From Isoperla grammatica (taxonomy: Eukaryota > Arthropoda > Insecta > Plecoptera > Perlodidae), in assembly GCA_945910005.1 (NCBI GenBank), contig OX246746.1, forward strand, positions 45,178,210-45,242,209: a DNA stretch of 64,000 bases, in the 5' to 3' direction. Every line of letters starts with the position of its first letter. Positions within the stretch are counted from its first letter, which is position 1. The translations under genes were made by a program, and so were the position numbers. Shown in pieces: positions 1-11,316 of the stretch. Under the pieces are notes generated by a model that saw only the letters and a program-made list of their open reading frames with translations, did not search any database and was not told where the DNA came from.

Positions 1-1455
1 GTGTGATTCTCAAATATAAAACACTATTCAGGCCAATATTTTACCAAATTACCTTTAAAAATAAATAAACATGTCTTTACCATTTTCCGAGAATCCAGTT
101 TACGGGGGTGGAAAATGGTAGTGATTTTTTATGAGGACACCAATATCTCAAAAACCGAAGATGTTACAGACGTGAAATTTGGTGGTAAGATTCTCCTTAA
201 AAAATAAAGGAATGGTACATGTACGCCATTTTCCTAAAATCCTGTTAAGAAGGATGAAAAGGGGTGGTGCAGTGCAGGGGGTGAATTTTTTTATCTCTAA
301 AACCGAAGATATTCGAGATGTGAAAATTGGTACATAGATTCTTCTTCATAAAGAAACACGTATTTTACCATTTTTCAAAAATCTAGTAAATGGTGGTGAA
401 AAAGGGGGTAAGTTTTAAAATTAGTTTACCTGTACCGGTATCTAACAAACCGACACTGTTATAGCCGTGAAAAATCGATATTTAATTTTACCTTAAAAAA
501 ACAAAGTAGTACACGTGTGATACCATTTTCTGAAAATCCCGTTAATGGGGGTGAGAAGCTGGGGTGGATTTTTTTTAATGATTCCTATGCCTCCAAAATT
601 GTTAACGGTAACCGTTAACGCTACAGGCTTGAAAGTTTGTAAAAATATTTCTTGAAACATAAAGAAAAAAGTATTTGAATATTTTTGCAAATCCAATTAA
701 GGGGGCGAAAACACGGGGTGATTTTTTCAAACTAAAAAACGGAACATGTTATAGTCGTGAAATTTGGTATTAGGCCTACTATTTACATACATACTCATTT
801 AAAAATATGTAAACAATTGATTTACAATTTTTCGAATATCCAGTTAGGGGGGCGGGAGTTAATACGGGGGTGAATTATATTTTGAGCATTAGTATATTTC
901 GAAAACAGATGACGTTACAGATGTGAAAATTGGTATGTATTTAGATTCTTCTTTAAGATTAAATAAACACGTGTTTTACAATTTTTCTGAAATCAATTTA
1001 AGACAAGTTAAAACGGGGTTAAAAAGGAGGGGGTGAAAATTTCATTTCAAAAACTGATAATTTTAGACGAGAAACTCAGCATTTAGTTTAGATTAGATAA
1101 TTAAAGATAGTTAGATAATTCAGTTTAGAATTAAAAGACACTAGTTTTACCATTTTCTGAAAATCCAGTTGAGAAGGAGTGAAAACGTGGGGGTGAATTT
1201 TAGTATGAGCACCACCCCTTTTCATCCTTCATAACAGGATGTCAGGAAAATGGTAAAACATGTATTCCTTGTTTTTTAAGGAGAATCTAACCACCAATTT
1301 TCACGTCTGTAACATCTTCGGTTTTTGAGATATTGGTGTCCTCACAAAAAATCACCCCTTTCTTCCACCTCCCTAAACTGGATTTTCAAGACATGGTCAA
1401 GACAATGTTTATTTATTTTTAAAGGTAATTTGGTAAAATATTGAGAATCACACTG
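1..1455. mobile_element. Foldback-type element with ~250-bp inverted arms
   Basis: Bases 1-265 and about 1205-1455 are imperfect inverted copies of each other: the reverse complement of the right end starts CAGTGTGATTCTCAATATTT and then follows the left end through the phrase about a third of a kilobase in. The left end of the element is at or just before base 1, so the target site cannot be checked. The interior is a direct tandem array of the same sequence family. There is no coding capacity. Long inverted arms built from tandem repeats are the hallmark of foldback elements; a rearranged satellite is the alternative. Confidence 0.7.
60..1200. repeat. ~147-bp tandem repeat inside the foldback element
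   Basis: About eight diverged copies of one unit. A marker phrase like CCATTTTCTGAAAATCCAGT recurs near 80, 226, 374, 521, 680, 826, 977 and 1147, a spacing of about 146-170 bp. Each unit also carries an AAAACCGAAGATGTTACAG-like phrase. Copies differ by many substitutions, so the array is old. Confidence 0.75.
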
Positions 1456-2160
1456 TACGCCTACTGGTAAAGTGGGCGAATTACTGTCTTTTTAGAGGGG
1501 CTGTAACTCCTAAACCAGATTGAGTAACACATAAATATTGAGCAATTTTGTTTTCTGCAAATAGTTAAACAAAACACCAAATTTTCCAATTTTTTTAAGT
1601 TACCCCTTTTCTGTAACTTGACCTTGAAAATGTCCAAATTTGACTTTTGCAACATTTTGGGAAAATTTCTGGGTATGAAGGGTACAGAAAAACAAACAAA
1701 TGTATTTTTTTCCTATTACACAAGGCTAAAGAGTATATTATGCAAAACGAACTAGATGGTTATCTTCAACCCCCTCAGAGTTATTACACCCCAAAATCTG
1801 CAAAAACGACAAATTAATATAATGACTTTGACCTTCAGTTTGGACTACTTGCATGTTAAGTATCACATTTCTGAAAACATATTCTAGTAGAACTATTCAA
1901 TTATGGTCCTATAAAAGAACAATCAAACCAAAAACTTCACCCATTTAGGTGTGGCACTATTAAACGAAAACCCTTAAATTTGCCATTTTCGTGACGCGGG
2001 CTGAACTTTCAAGACCCGTAACTTCTAAACCATTCATCCGAAAAAAAATAAAAAAAATGTTGTTACTATCTGCAAGTAACTAGTTATTAATGACTCAACT
2101 TGGAAAAATATCAGAAATAAGTCGGCAACTTGCATTGGTTGAACTTCCATGAAATGGGTC
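1456..2160. other. AT-rich spacer, nothing recognised
   Basis: No convincing gene. The style (short runs such as TTGACCTTGAAAATG and CTGTAACTCCTAAACC) resembles the spacer at 46880-47260 just before the large satellite, so it may be decayed repeat. Confidence 0.4.
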
Positions 2161-3997
2161 GCCTGTATTCATTGTAGAGCTGTATGCTCATCGGCCCTAC
2201 CTAACCAGATCGCTCAGGATCACTCACGCTATTCTCTCTAGCCTGTATTCATAGACGAGCTGTATGCTCATCGGCCCTACCTACCCAGATCACTCAGGCT
2301 ATTCTGTCCAACCTGTATTCAATGTAGAGCTGTATGCTCATCGGCCCTACCTAACCAGATCACTCAGGATCACTCAGGCTATTCTATCCAGCCTGTATTC
2401 AATGTAGAGCTGTATGCTCATCGGCCCCTCCTAACCAGATCACTCGGGATCACTCAGGCTATTCTGTCCAGCATTCTGTCCAGCCTGTATTCAAAGTAGA
2501 GCTTAATGCTCATCGGTCCTACCTAACCAGATCACTCAGGATCACTCAGGCTATTCTGTCCAGCCTGTATTTAATTTAGAGCTAAATGCTTATCGGCCCT
2601 ACCTAACCAGATCACTCAGGATCACTCAGGCTATTCTGTCCAGCCTGTTTTCAGTGTTGAGCTGTATGCTCATCAGCACTACCTAACCAGATTACTCAGG
2701 CTATTCGGTCCATCCGGTATTCAATGTAGAGCTGTATGCTCATCGGCCTTACCTAAAAAGATCACTCAGGATCAGTCAGGCTTTTCTGTCCATCCTGTAT
2801 TCAAAGTAAAGCTGTATGCTCATCGGCCCTACCTAACCAGATCAATCAGGATCACTCAGGCTATTCTGTCCAGCCTTGTTTCAATGTAGAGCTGTATGCT
2901 TATCGGTTCTACCTAACCATATCACTCAGGATCACTCAGGCTATTCTGTCCAGCCTGTATTTAATGTAGAGCTGTATGCTCATCGGCCCTTCCTAACCAG
3001 ATCACTCAGGATCACTCAGGCTATTCTGTCCAGCCTGTATTCAATATCGAGCTGTATGCTTATCGGTTCTACCTAACCAGATCACTCAGGATCACTCAGG
3101 CTATTCTGTCCAGCCTGTATTCAATGTAGATCTGTATGCTCATCGGTTCTACCTAACCAGATCACTCAGGATCACTCAGACTATACTGTCCAGCCTGTCT
3201 TTAATGTAGAGCTGTATGCTCATCGGCCCTACCTAACCAGATCAATCATGATCACTTTGGCTATTCTGTCCAGTCTGTATTCAATGTAGAGCTGTATGCT
3301 CATCGGTTCTACCTAACCAGATCACTCAGGATCACTCAGACTATTCTGTCCAGCCTGTATGCAATGTAGAGCTGTATGCTCATCGGCCCTACCTAACCAG
3401 ATCACTCAGGATCACTCAGGCTATTCTGTCCAGCCTGTATTCAAAGTAGAGCTGTATGCTTATCAGCCCTACCTTACCAGATCACACAGGATATTCGGTC
3501 CAGCCTGTATTCAATAAAGAGCTGTATGCTCATCGGTTTTATCTGACCAGATCTCTCAGGATCTTTCAGGCTATTCTGTCCAGCCTGTATTCAAAGTTGA
3601 GCTGTATGCTTATTAGCCCTTCCTAGCCAGATCACTCAGGATCACTCAGGCTATTCTGTCCAGCCTGTATTCAATGTAGAGCTGTATGCTCATCGGCCCT
3701 ACCTAACCAGATCACTCAGGCTATTCTTTCCAGCCTGTATTCATTGTAGAGCTGTATGCTCATCGGCCCTACCTAACCAGATCACTCAGGATCACTCAGG
3801 CTATTCTGTTCAGCCTGTTTTCATTGTAGAGCTGTATGCTCATCGGCCCTACCTAACCAGATCACTCAGGATCACTCAGGCTATTCTGTTCAGCCTGTTG
3901 TCATTGTAGAGCTGTATGCTCATCGGCCCTACCTAACCAGATCTCTCAGGATCACTCAGGCTAGTCTGTCTAGCCTGTATTCAATGTAGAGCTGTAT
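2161..3997 (+). repeat. 80-bp satellite array, left part
   Basis: About 23 copies of an 80-bp unit that contains GCTGTATGCTCATCGGCCCT, an ATCACTCAGG decamer present once or twice, and CTATTCTGTCCAGCCTGTAT. Copies with a single decamer are 70 bp. The array stops abruptly at 3997 inside the phrase GCTGTAT and resumes at 21858 with ATGCT, which shows that the DNA between was inserted. Confidence 0.9.
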
Positions 3998-4019
3998 CCC
4001 AGGAAACACAGTACCTCCT
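3998..4019 (+). repeat. Left terminal inverted repeat of the 17.86-kb element
   Basis: Starts CCCAGGAAACACAGTACCTC directly after satellite sequence ending GCTGTAT. It pairs with 21835-21857 with one substitution and a 1-bp length difference. Confidence 0.75.
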
Positions 4020-4640
4020 AAGTCCCTCCTAGTTTAAGACTTATTGCTTCCTAATAAGGCTCTCCTAAAAAGTATGTTAAAAGTACGGCCTAAGTCTTTT
4101 GTAATAAGGACCTCCTTTAAAGGAAGAAGAAAGTACATTTTTTCCACAGTATTTTCTCTTCCTTTTTAGCGTGACCTTTTTAGGATAGTTTTAGTACATA
4201 CTTTTCCCTTCCTTTTTATGACCTCTTTGTAAGTATCTAAGATGCGATATTTTGATTTATCTGTACACATAGTTAACGTATACATGCTTTTTTTATGTGC
4301 TACCTATTAAGTTTTTAACGGAGTTATGTTTCAACAGAAACTCCTTTATAAAGGCGTATTTACTCCTATTCAGGCTCTCCTTACAAGTACTTAAAAAGGA
4401 CCGCTCAAGTATGTCTTAATAAGTCCTCTTTACGTTACCAGAATTAGTACCTATTTTTTTTTAACAACCTTTTCACTTCCTTTTTAGTACCATAAGAAAT
4501 GTTTAGAATATTTACAAATTAGGCCTCGAACACGTCCTTTTTACACTCTTTTTCCTTCTTTTTGAGATACTTTTTCTAAAAAAAAAAACTGTTTAAAAAA
4601 CTATTCAGAACATATTCAGAACATTATAATAATATCCGTA
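4020..4640. repeat. Left subterminal region with CCTCCT/CTTCCT-type words
   Basis: Non-coding DNA with many short degenerate copies of words such as CTCCTTTTAAGG, CTTCCTTTTTA and AAAGTAC, in the same style as 21415-21834 but inverted. It probably belongs to the transposon ends. Confidence 0.5.
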
Positions 4641-5843
4641 TTATATAGATATAACGATAACGCATGTAAACTGGATCGATCAAGAAACGAGGATTGAAAG
4701 TCTGGATCGCAATCGATAATTAGAGGTGCAATTGCCCGATCGCCATCTTTCGCGGTATTTCTCTGTTTGGCGGCGTCCTTTTTGGCAGTGTTGAGGTCGA
4801 GCTCGAGTTTTGTGTTTTTATTATATCATCGTTGGATTGCAGAAGACAAGCCACTGCCTAATTTGTAGTAAGTTTATATATTTCTTAGCAATTACTTATT
4901 AGAATTAGCCTACATTATTTATCGAGGAATCAAGGATCTTTGTGTGATCAATGCCACCGCCAGTGGCGTATACACGGGGTGGAAGGGGGGGGGGGGACAA
5001 CCCCCCCCCCCCCTTCCCTTTTGCAAAGGAAACATGGAAAATGACAGTTTACATTAGACATTTGTTTTTGTTAAAAATACACGCATCGATCTATAATTAT
5101 ATTTTTCTACCAACACCTCAGCTGTTTTTGGCGGGGTGGGCCCTGGCTGGATGTGAAACCACACTCACACTATCAAACAAGGCACGAAACGGAATCCATG
5201 TCACATTGACACTTGCTGACTCGCCACATAGCGAGGCGGTGTGACCGTGTGCACTTTTAGAAACAATGCCACAATTCATTCAAGTTGACGCATGTATCTG
5301 ACCCTTTCCGCTCTAAAATCTGACCCCGCCACCCACATGCCATGCCCATAGGTCCAGCCAAACACATATTTAATATTTAGTCATTGTCTGATTCTCGTAA
5401 TCGGCGGTCGCATGGTGTGACAATACAGGCAACAGGCACAAGTGAAGTTTTTGTTTAATTTAATAATTCGTGTTGAGTGGGGTGTAGAGCGATAGCCACC
5501 ATTAACTCCTCAATCAGTGACGAGTTAAGTACGCTTACGTAATGTATCATAGTATAGTTTCAAGTCCAGTCAACCAACGTGCCTAGTGAATACTATTTAT
5601 TTCTACTTTCCAGTCAAAAATGTCTCGGAGGAAACAGAGCTCCTCGCTGTTAAGACTATTTTCCGAAAAAGACTCGAGGTGCAAGCACAGAAACTGTCAC
5701 AACGGACAGCCGTGCTCCTTTTGACACTTTCGATGAAATCGCAGGATATGATCGTACAACTTGATCTTTTAAGCTGGTTAACATAGCATAACGTAGTTAT
5801 AGTTATCCATCTCAAAATTTGTGTTTAGAAATATATTGTTGGT

Positions 5844-5845
<2 letters not shown>
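4641..5845. other. Spacer with poly-G/poly-C run, no gene called
   Basis: A run of G followed by a run of C lies around 4985-5011. A short open stretch from 5619 follows an acceptor-like TTTCCAG and would start MSRRKQSSSLLRLFSEKDSR with several Cys/His residues. It stops after 34 codons and I cannot name it. The rest shows nothing. Confidence 0.35.
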
Positions 5846-5886
<41 letters not shown>

Positions 5887-6368
5887 CACACACACACACA
5901 TACACACACACACACACGCACACGCACACGCACACGCACACGCACACGCACACGCACACGCACACGCACACGCACACGCACACGCACACGCACACGCACA
6001 CGCACACGCACACGCACACGCACACGCACACGCACACTCACACGCACACGCACACGCACACGCACACGCACACGCACACGCACACGCACACGCACACGCA
6101 CACGCACACGCACACGCACACGCACACGCACACGCACACGCACACGCACACACACACGCACACGCACACGCACACGCACACGCACACGCACACGCACACG
6201 CACACGCACACGCACACGCACACGCACACGCACACGCACACGCACACGCACACGCACACGCACACGCACACGCACACGCACACGCACACGCACACGCACA
6301 CGCACACGCACACGCACACGCACACGCACACGCACACGCACACGCACACGCACACACACACGCACACG
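5846..6368. repeat. (CACGCA)n microsatellite, ~520 bp
   Basis: An (AC)n stretch (5846-5916) passes into a nearly perfect CACGCA hexamer array to 6368, with rare interruptions near 6034 (CACTCA) and 6150. Open frames on both strands over it encode only dipeptide runs and are artefacts. Confidence 0.97.
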
Positions 6369-6640
6369 AATTTTTAGGTTCCCTTGAAATTTAAATTAAA
6401 GGGCGACTGTATTTTTGGGAATTGTTTTCAAATGTTTTTTTAGGTACTGTGTGTACTGTAATAATTCTGCATGGCTATTGGTCCAGTTTTGAAATAAAGC
6501 TTTAGCTAACTGAACAATTCTGATCTGGTGGTTAAATTATTCTGAACTGCGTGCATGTTCCTTTGCAAGTGATCCTCATTCTCTTTCTTGAGCATAAAGG
6601 AGCTCCTTAAAAAGACTACGTCCCAACTGGCCGAATACTC
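6369..6640. other. Spacer, nothing recognised
   Basis: AT-rich DNA between the microsatellite and the minisatellite; no open frame of interest. Confidence 0.4.
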
Positions 6641-7235
6641 AACCGTTCGAAGTCTCAACTGACCGACTTTTAGTCTCAATTGGTCGACTTTTGGCGTTTG
6701 ACGCTCGTCACAGAACAGTCGACCGGTTGAGAAGTCGATCAGTTAAGACTTCGAACAGTTGAGAATTCGGTCAGTTGAGAAGTCGGCCAGTTAAGACTTC
6801 GATGAATTGAGACAAATTTGCAAAGTCAATCAGTTGAGAATTCGGTCAGTTAAGATAATCCGTTTAGTAAAAGTCGATCAGTTGAGACTTCGACCAATTG
6901 AGACTCGTTCAAAGACGAGAAATCCAATTTGTAAAAGTCGGCCAGTTGAGATTTCGATCAGTTGAGAATTCGGCTAGTTGAGATAATCCGTTCTGTATAA
7001 GTCGGACAGTTGAGATGTCGACCAATTGAGACTCCATCAATTGCGAAAAATTAAAATTATAAAGTCGATCAATTGAGAATTCGACTAGTTGAGAATTCGA
7101 GCAGTTGAGATAATCCATTCTTATAAAGTCGGTCAATTGAGACATCGAACAATTGAGAATTCGATCAGTTAAGACTCAAGTAGAAAGTCGACCAGTTGAG
7201 ACTTCGAGCAGTTGAGACTTCGACTAGTTGAGACT
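6641..7235 (+). repeat. 16-bp minisatellite, block A
   Basis: Tandem variants of CGATCAGTTGAGACTT, with interspersed unique phrases such as GACGAGAAATCCAAT and TAATCCATTCTTATAAAG. The same phrases in the same order occur in block B (20764-21406), about 14.02 kb to the right in direct orientation. The two blocks are therefore copies of one ancestral block. Confidence 0.9.
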
Positions 7236-8231
7236 CATCGTACGCGATACACATACATGAACCCTAAGAGACGCCTACTGTCAATCAGACGGCAAATGTG
7301 TCCTCCTATCAGGGAGGAGTTTATGCTGGGTGTGTTTGTCAGTGCTTGCCGAGAGCACGATGACGACTTGCGATGGGATGAGCTTATTTTAGTTTCCCGC
7401 GCGCTCCAGAGATGGCGCGTGAGAAGTAAGGAAACGTTTTAGAGAAAAAGACGGATCCCATGCTTTTGTTACGGGAGCACGCTTGGGGGAAATGTTCAAA
7501 TTTGTTCAAAAATTTCGAAATGAGTGTAGTTTTTCAGTATTTTAATCACGAAGGAAGCCATAGGCTACTTAAAAAAGGTTACAGCTTGTTTGTACCTTCC
7601 TTTTTGAAAGAGTTTTGGCCCGCTGAAAATCAGGGGGCAGGCACTGTTCTCGTCAAGGCTAGAAGTGTACCTAGGCCTACGTGTTATTAATTTGTTAATT
7701 TAGTTATCTTAATGATGCACTCATATGTCTGCTATTATGCACGGTTTACAGTTTAATGTTTCTAGTTTGTAAAACATTAGATTACATGATTTAAAGATAA
7801 TAATGCAGGCTAACATTTACGCCCCTATAATGCACGCCTACTAGGGGCCTAGATGATAGGTAGGGCCGCTACCAGCCTGTCCCCTGTCTTTTAAACTAAG
7901 GCTTTGGCTGGATTTAGCCTAGCGTAAGCCTACAATTTCCTATCCTCTAGACTAGGCCCAGCCCTGCCTAGGCCTTTGCGTGCAGGCTATTTATGTAACT
8001 ATTAACTTTCATTAAATAATTAGCTGTAACGATTAACTCTTCTTGGGGAAGTAAAACTAAACACACTTGGGATTGCATCTTTCTTGGGGCAATTTTTGCT
8101 GCCGTTTACCGCCGCGTTTCACGGTGAGAAACTCGCGATGGTTGGCTCGCACGAGGTACTTATCATCTCAGATATACGACAGTATAAGCTAGAAGGTTGG
8201 AGCGGGAAGGCGTTTTTATCGTTTAACTTTC
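7236..8231. other. TAGGCC-rich region upstream of LINE-A
   Basis: Contains two open frames (7212-7442 and 7460-7690, plus strand) with no recognisable domain, then DNA rich in CCTAGG/TAGGCC words, and a region from about 8050 that may be the LINE-A 5' leader. The LINE 5' end could not be fixed. Confidence 0.35.
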
Positions 8232-8750
8232 ATGGAGGACCAGAGGCCACGCCATCCTGGGACTGGGCGATTTATCAAGGACAAACAACTGAAAAGAATA
8301 CAGTCGGTTTCCAGCTCCGCTCTTGCTCGCCACAGAGGTACTGTTTCGCCATGTAAATATATAGGCGAGATGGCGGTGGGTGGAGCTAGTAGGCACAAAG
8401 TATTGTCTCCTTTAAATTTGTCTAAATGTAAGTTAAAAATCAATTTTAAGTGCAAATCATGTGCTAAAAAAGTGGCTAATGGTGTTTTATGTGATTTCTG
8501 CGATCGGTGGTGGCATTTCCACTGCGCTGATATTGAGGAACCTGCAATAAAAACGATACAGGACAATGGCAGCTGGTTTTGTAGGTTATGTCTCCCCACA
8601 ACTAAGTGTGAGTGTAATGTCAGTTGCACTAGCCCTAGTACTCTCGAGGACCTTACTAAACTATTCAAAGCCTTTAATGGTCTCCAGGATGAAGTAACTG
8701 AAATACGTAATATGATCCAAGTAACATGCAGAAATGAGAGACTTTGTTAG
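8232..8750 (+). pseudogene. LINE-A ORF1, N-terminal part: PHD-type zinc finger
   Basis: 172 codons from ATG at 8232. Residues about 74-120 hold a C4HC3 pattern: CKSC, CDFC, WWHFHC and WFCRLC, the spacing of a PHD finger. Such fingers occur in ORF1 of some CR1-like LINEs and in chromatin readers, where they bind histone tails. A region with LTKLFKAFNGLQDEV follows, probably the start of a coiled coil. The frame then ends and the protein continues in another frame from about 8734, so one indel lies near 8730-8745. The role in this element is inferred: nucleic-acid or chromatin contact by the ORF1 protein. Confidence 0.8.
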
Positions 8751-9741
8751 GGAATCTGTTGACTTGGTGAACGAGATGCGTGGGGAAATGATGAAAATGA
8801 AGAATCTAACATCAGAGGCAGCTGAATCCATTGAACTAACTTATGAAAACCAAATGAAGGGCCTAGTCAATTTAACTGATAATAGGTGGAATTCTCTGAA
8901 ATCCCAGGTTGATGAGTACCTTCAGTGCATCGGTCAAGGTGGTATCAATGATCGTGTGTGCCCTGGCCAAGGGGATACGCCTGGGTCTAGCCATGATTAT
9001 AATCACCCATATTGTGATACTGCTAGTCTTAGGGCTAGTCATGAGGTTAGGAAAGGTAGTGACATGATAGAATTAGGCCTAAAAGTGGCGGAGGCAGTCA
9101 CTAGGAAGAGTCCACCAAATAGGCCTAGTCTGGGTGACACAATAAAGGTACTACAGGGAGATCTTTTTCAAGTAAATGATAGTTCAGCATTGGCGCATTG
9201 TGTGGGTGAGGATCTGAAGATGACTAGGGGAATTGCAGCCAGATTCAGGGAAAAGTTTGGCCATCAAGATGAGCTATTGAAACAACAAAAGCGTGTTGGT
9301 GAAGTAGCTGTTCTGCATGAGGACAACCGAGCACCCATTTTTTACCTTATAACTAAGAAGCGAACGAGTAAAGACAAACCTAGCCTACAAAGTTTGTATA
9401 GAAGCCTTAATGAGATGAAAAAACTTTGTGTTAGTAAGGGAATTGTAAATGTGGCAATGCCAAAGATAGGTTGCGGGTTGGATAGGCTTAAGTGGTCTGA
9501 GGTAAGACGTATATTACATAGTGTTTTTGATGACACTGAAATAAAAATTACTGTATATGTGTGGAATAGGAACCGAGAATTAGAAAGGCCAATATCTGAT
9601 GTAGGTGGTCCTGACACTGAATGTGTAAGTACTGAGCTTGCAGATGAGGACAAGCAGGTACCAGTAATTCTTAAAGATGTACTTGTAATGGGGGACTCGA
9701 TGGTATACAATGTTGGTAAGATAGCCAGAAAAAGAAACTAA
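8734..9741 (+). pseudogene. LINE-A ORF1, central part: helical region and TARG1-like macro domain
   Basis: 335 codons. Residues 1-70 look helical. Residues about 137-279 read as a macro domain of the TARG1/OARD1 (C6orf130)/Poa1 type: VLQGDLF, ALAHCVGEDLKMTRGIA, FYLITKKRTS and AMPKIGCGLDRLKW, ending in KITVYVWN. In human TARG1 the catalytic residues are a Lys in the ITKK block and an Asp in the GCGLD block; both motifs are present here. TARG1 removes ADP-ribose from glutamate and deacylates O-acetyl-ADP-ribose. After it, VLVMGDSM starts an SGNH esterase (block I, GDS), then an in-frame TAA stop at 9739-9741 breaks the protein. The next 150 codons, in the same frame, complete the esterase. Assignment is by eye. 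Confidence 0.85.
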
Positions 9742-9759
9742 AAATGGCACGTACATTCT

Positions 9760-10215
9760 ATGCCAGGTATTCGTATGGACCAACTAACGCGCAAGTTGGA
9801 GAATTATCAACTTCCATCAGAAGTGGTACCGAAGCATATAATTGTTCATGTTGGGACTAACAGCATACGTGGGTGGAGAAAGAATGAAGCAGTTGTTGGG
9901 GATACGTTGGAGCTTATGGGTAAATTGAGGAAGAATTTTCCTCTCTCTGATATTGCGGTAACGGGAATCACACACAGATTAGACGTCAGTGCTGGGTTTA
10001 TTGATAAACTCAATGACGAAATAAATTGGGTGGTAAACGATATGGGGGGAACCTTTCTTGACCCAAACAACTGTATTTGGATGCAAAATTGTATAGGTCG
10101 AGATGGTGTACATTTAAATTATAAGGGTTGTGACATGTTGACTGACATCATGGTAGGATTAGTAAATAAACTAAAACCATGCACAGACAATATTGAGCTA
10201 CCAGCGGAAAACTAG
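9760..10215 (+). pseudogene. LINE-A ORF1, C-terminal part: SGNH/GDSL-type esterase
   Basis: Continues in the same frame as the upstream macro-containing part after one stop. It shows HIIVHVGTNSIRG (block III, with the GTN Asn) and GRDGVHLNYKG (block V, with catalytic Asp and His). Block I, GDSM, is at the end of the upstream fragment. CR1 and L2 LINEs are known to carry such an esterase in ORF1, thought to act on acyl groups or lipid. The gene ends TAG at 10215, and ORF2 begins 6 bp later, which supports a two-ORF LINE. Confidence 0.8.
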
Positions 10216-10220
10216 AACAG

Positions 10221-11199
10221 TTGGGTGGAGTTATGCCTGTTGTACGTAACAATGTAGTACATATAAATAAGCCTAGATGCCTAGCAGTTAATGCTTATGG
10301 TACCAATGACGTAAGCCAATGTGATATTATTTATGTTAATGTCCAAAGTTTGTTAACAAAGAAGCACTTGATAGAAAATATCGTTTTAGAAAGAAAGCCC
10401 TCTATATTTGGATGCACTGAGACAAGACTGACTACAGATATAGAAGACTGGGAAATAGGTGTTAGTGATTACAACACAATTAGAGTGGACTCAAATAATA
10501 GGCACACTGGAGGGATATTAATATACATAAAAAATGATATTGCATACTCTGTATTAAATACTAAAATAAAAGATAAGGAATGGTGGGAAATGTCAATTAA
10601 AATCAATAGTGGACCTCTCGTGGGTATGGTATATTGTATAATTTATGTATCACCAAAAATGAGTAAAGCACAAATTGTACTTTCATTAGAAGAATCCATT
10701 GAATCTTTAGAAAAATATAGCAGTAACAAACTCGATCAGCGGTGATTTCAATGTAGATCTAAGTAAATCTACAGTTTATTCCAAAAAAATGCAATTAATG
10801 TTGGAAAGAGTTGGTATGACTCAACTTGTCAAGGAGTTCACTAGAATTGCAAAGGTAACTAGTAAAATTGATGGCAAAACAATGATAAGTAGGACCACTA
10901 TTGATTATGCCATTACTCATTATGCATTTGAAGAGGTGATTAATGTTGAAGTGTTAGATGATATCATTTCAGACCATTGTATGATTGGTGTTCAGATTAA
11001 CCCAAAATCAAAAGCTTATGGTAATAATAATACTAGAAAGAAATCATGTTTAAAAAAAAAAGAAATTCTTTCTCGAAACTATAAGCAGTTGTCGAACAAT
11101 GATAATGTTAATGCATTTTTGTTAGCGCTGTCCCAAAGGACATGGAATTTTAACAACAAAGACAATAATGAGAGTACTGATGACAAGATAAATGACTAA
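10221..11199 (+). pseudogene. LINE-A ORF2, APE-type endonuclease part
   Basis: Begins at ATG 10221. First block: DIIYVNVQSLLTKK and FGCTETRL (the metal-binding Glu of APE endonucleases). The frame changes near 10730-10740; the second frame carries SGDFNVDLS, then TTIDYAI and IISDHCMIGVQI, the SDH motif with the catalytic His. The endonuclease nicks target DNA to prime reverse transcription. A stop at 11199 and another indel precede the reverse transcriptase part. The break lies exactly before the GDFN motif, so this copy cannot make a full enzyme. Confidence 0.85.
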
Positions 11200-11316
11200 C
11201 CTATCGGCTACAGTTAATGAAATGTTGCCTGTTAAAAGTTTAATTATAAAAAATAATCATCTTAACAACAATGGTATGATGATGAATTAAAAAATGTTAT
11301 CCAGGAGAAAAATTAT

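Noticed and set aside
2876..3076. 66-codon open frame
   Set aside because: Lies wholly inside the 80-bp satellite.
2161..3997. CRISPR-like array
   Set aside because: Contiguous 70-80 bp tandem units without unique spacers, in a eukaryotic context.
4951..5244. 97-codon frame across poly-G and poly-C runs
   Set aside because: Homopolymer-based, low complexity and no domain.
5778..6394. Long open frames of Val-Arg, Cys-Val, Thr-His or Ala-His repeats on both strands
   Set aside because: They are translations of the (CACGCA)n microsatellite in different frames.
7212..7690. Two adjacent plus-strand open frames (76 codons each)
   Set aside because: No recognised domain, and different frames with a stop between; kept only as a note in the spacer entry.
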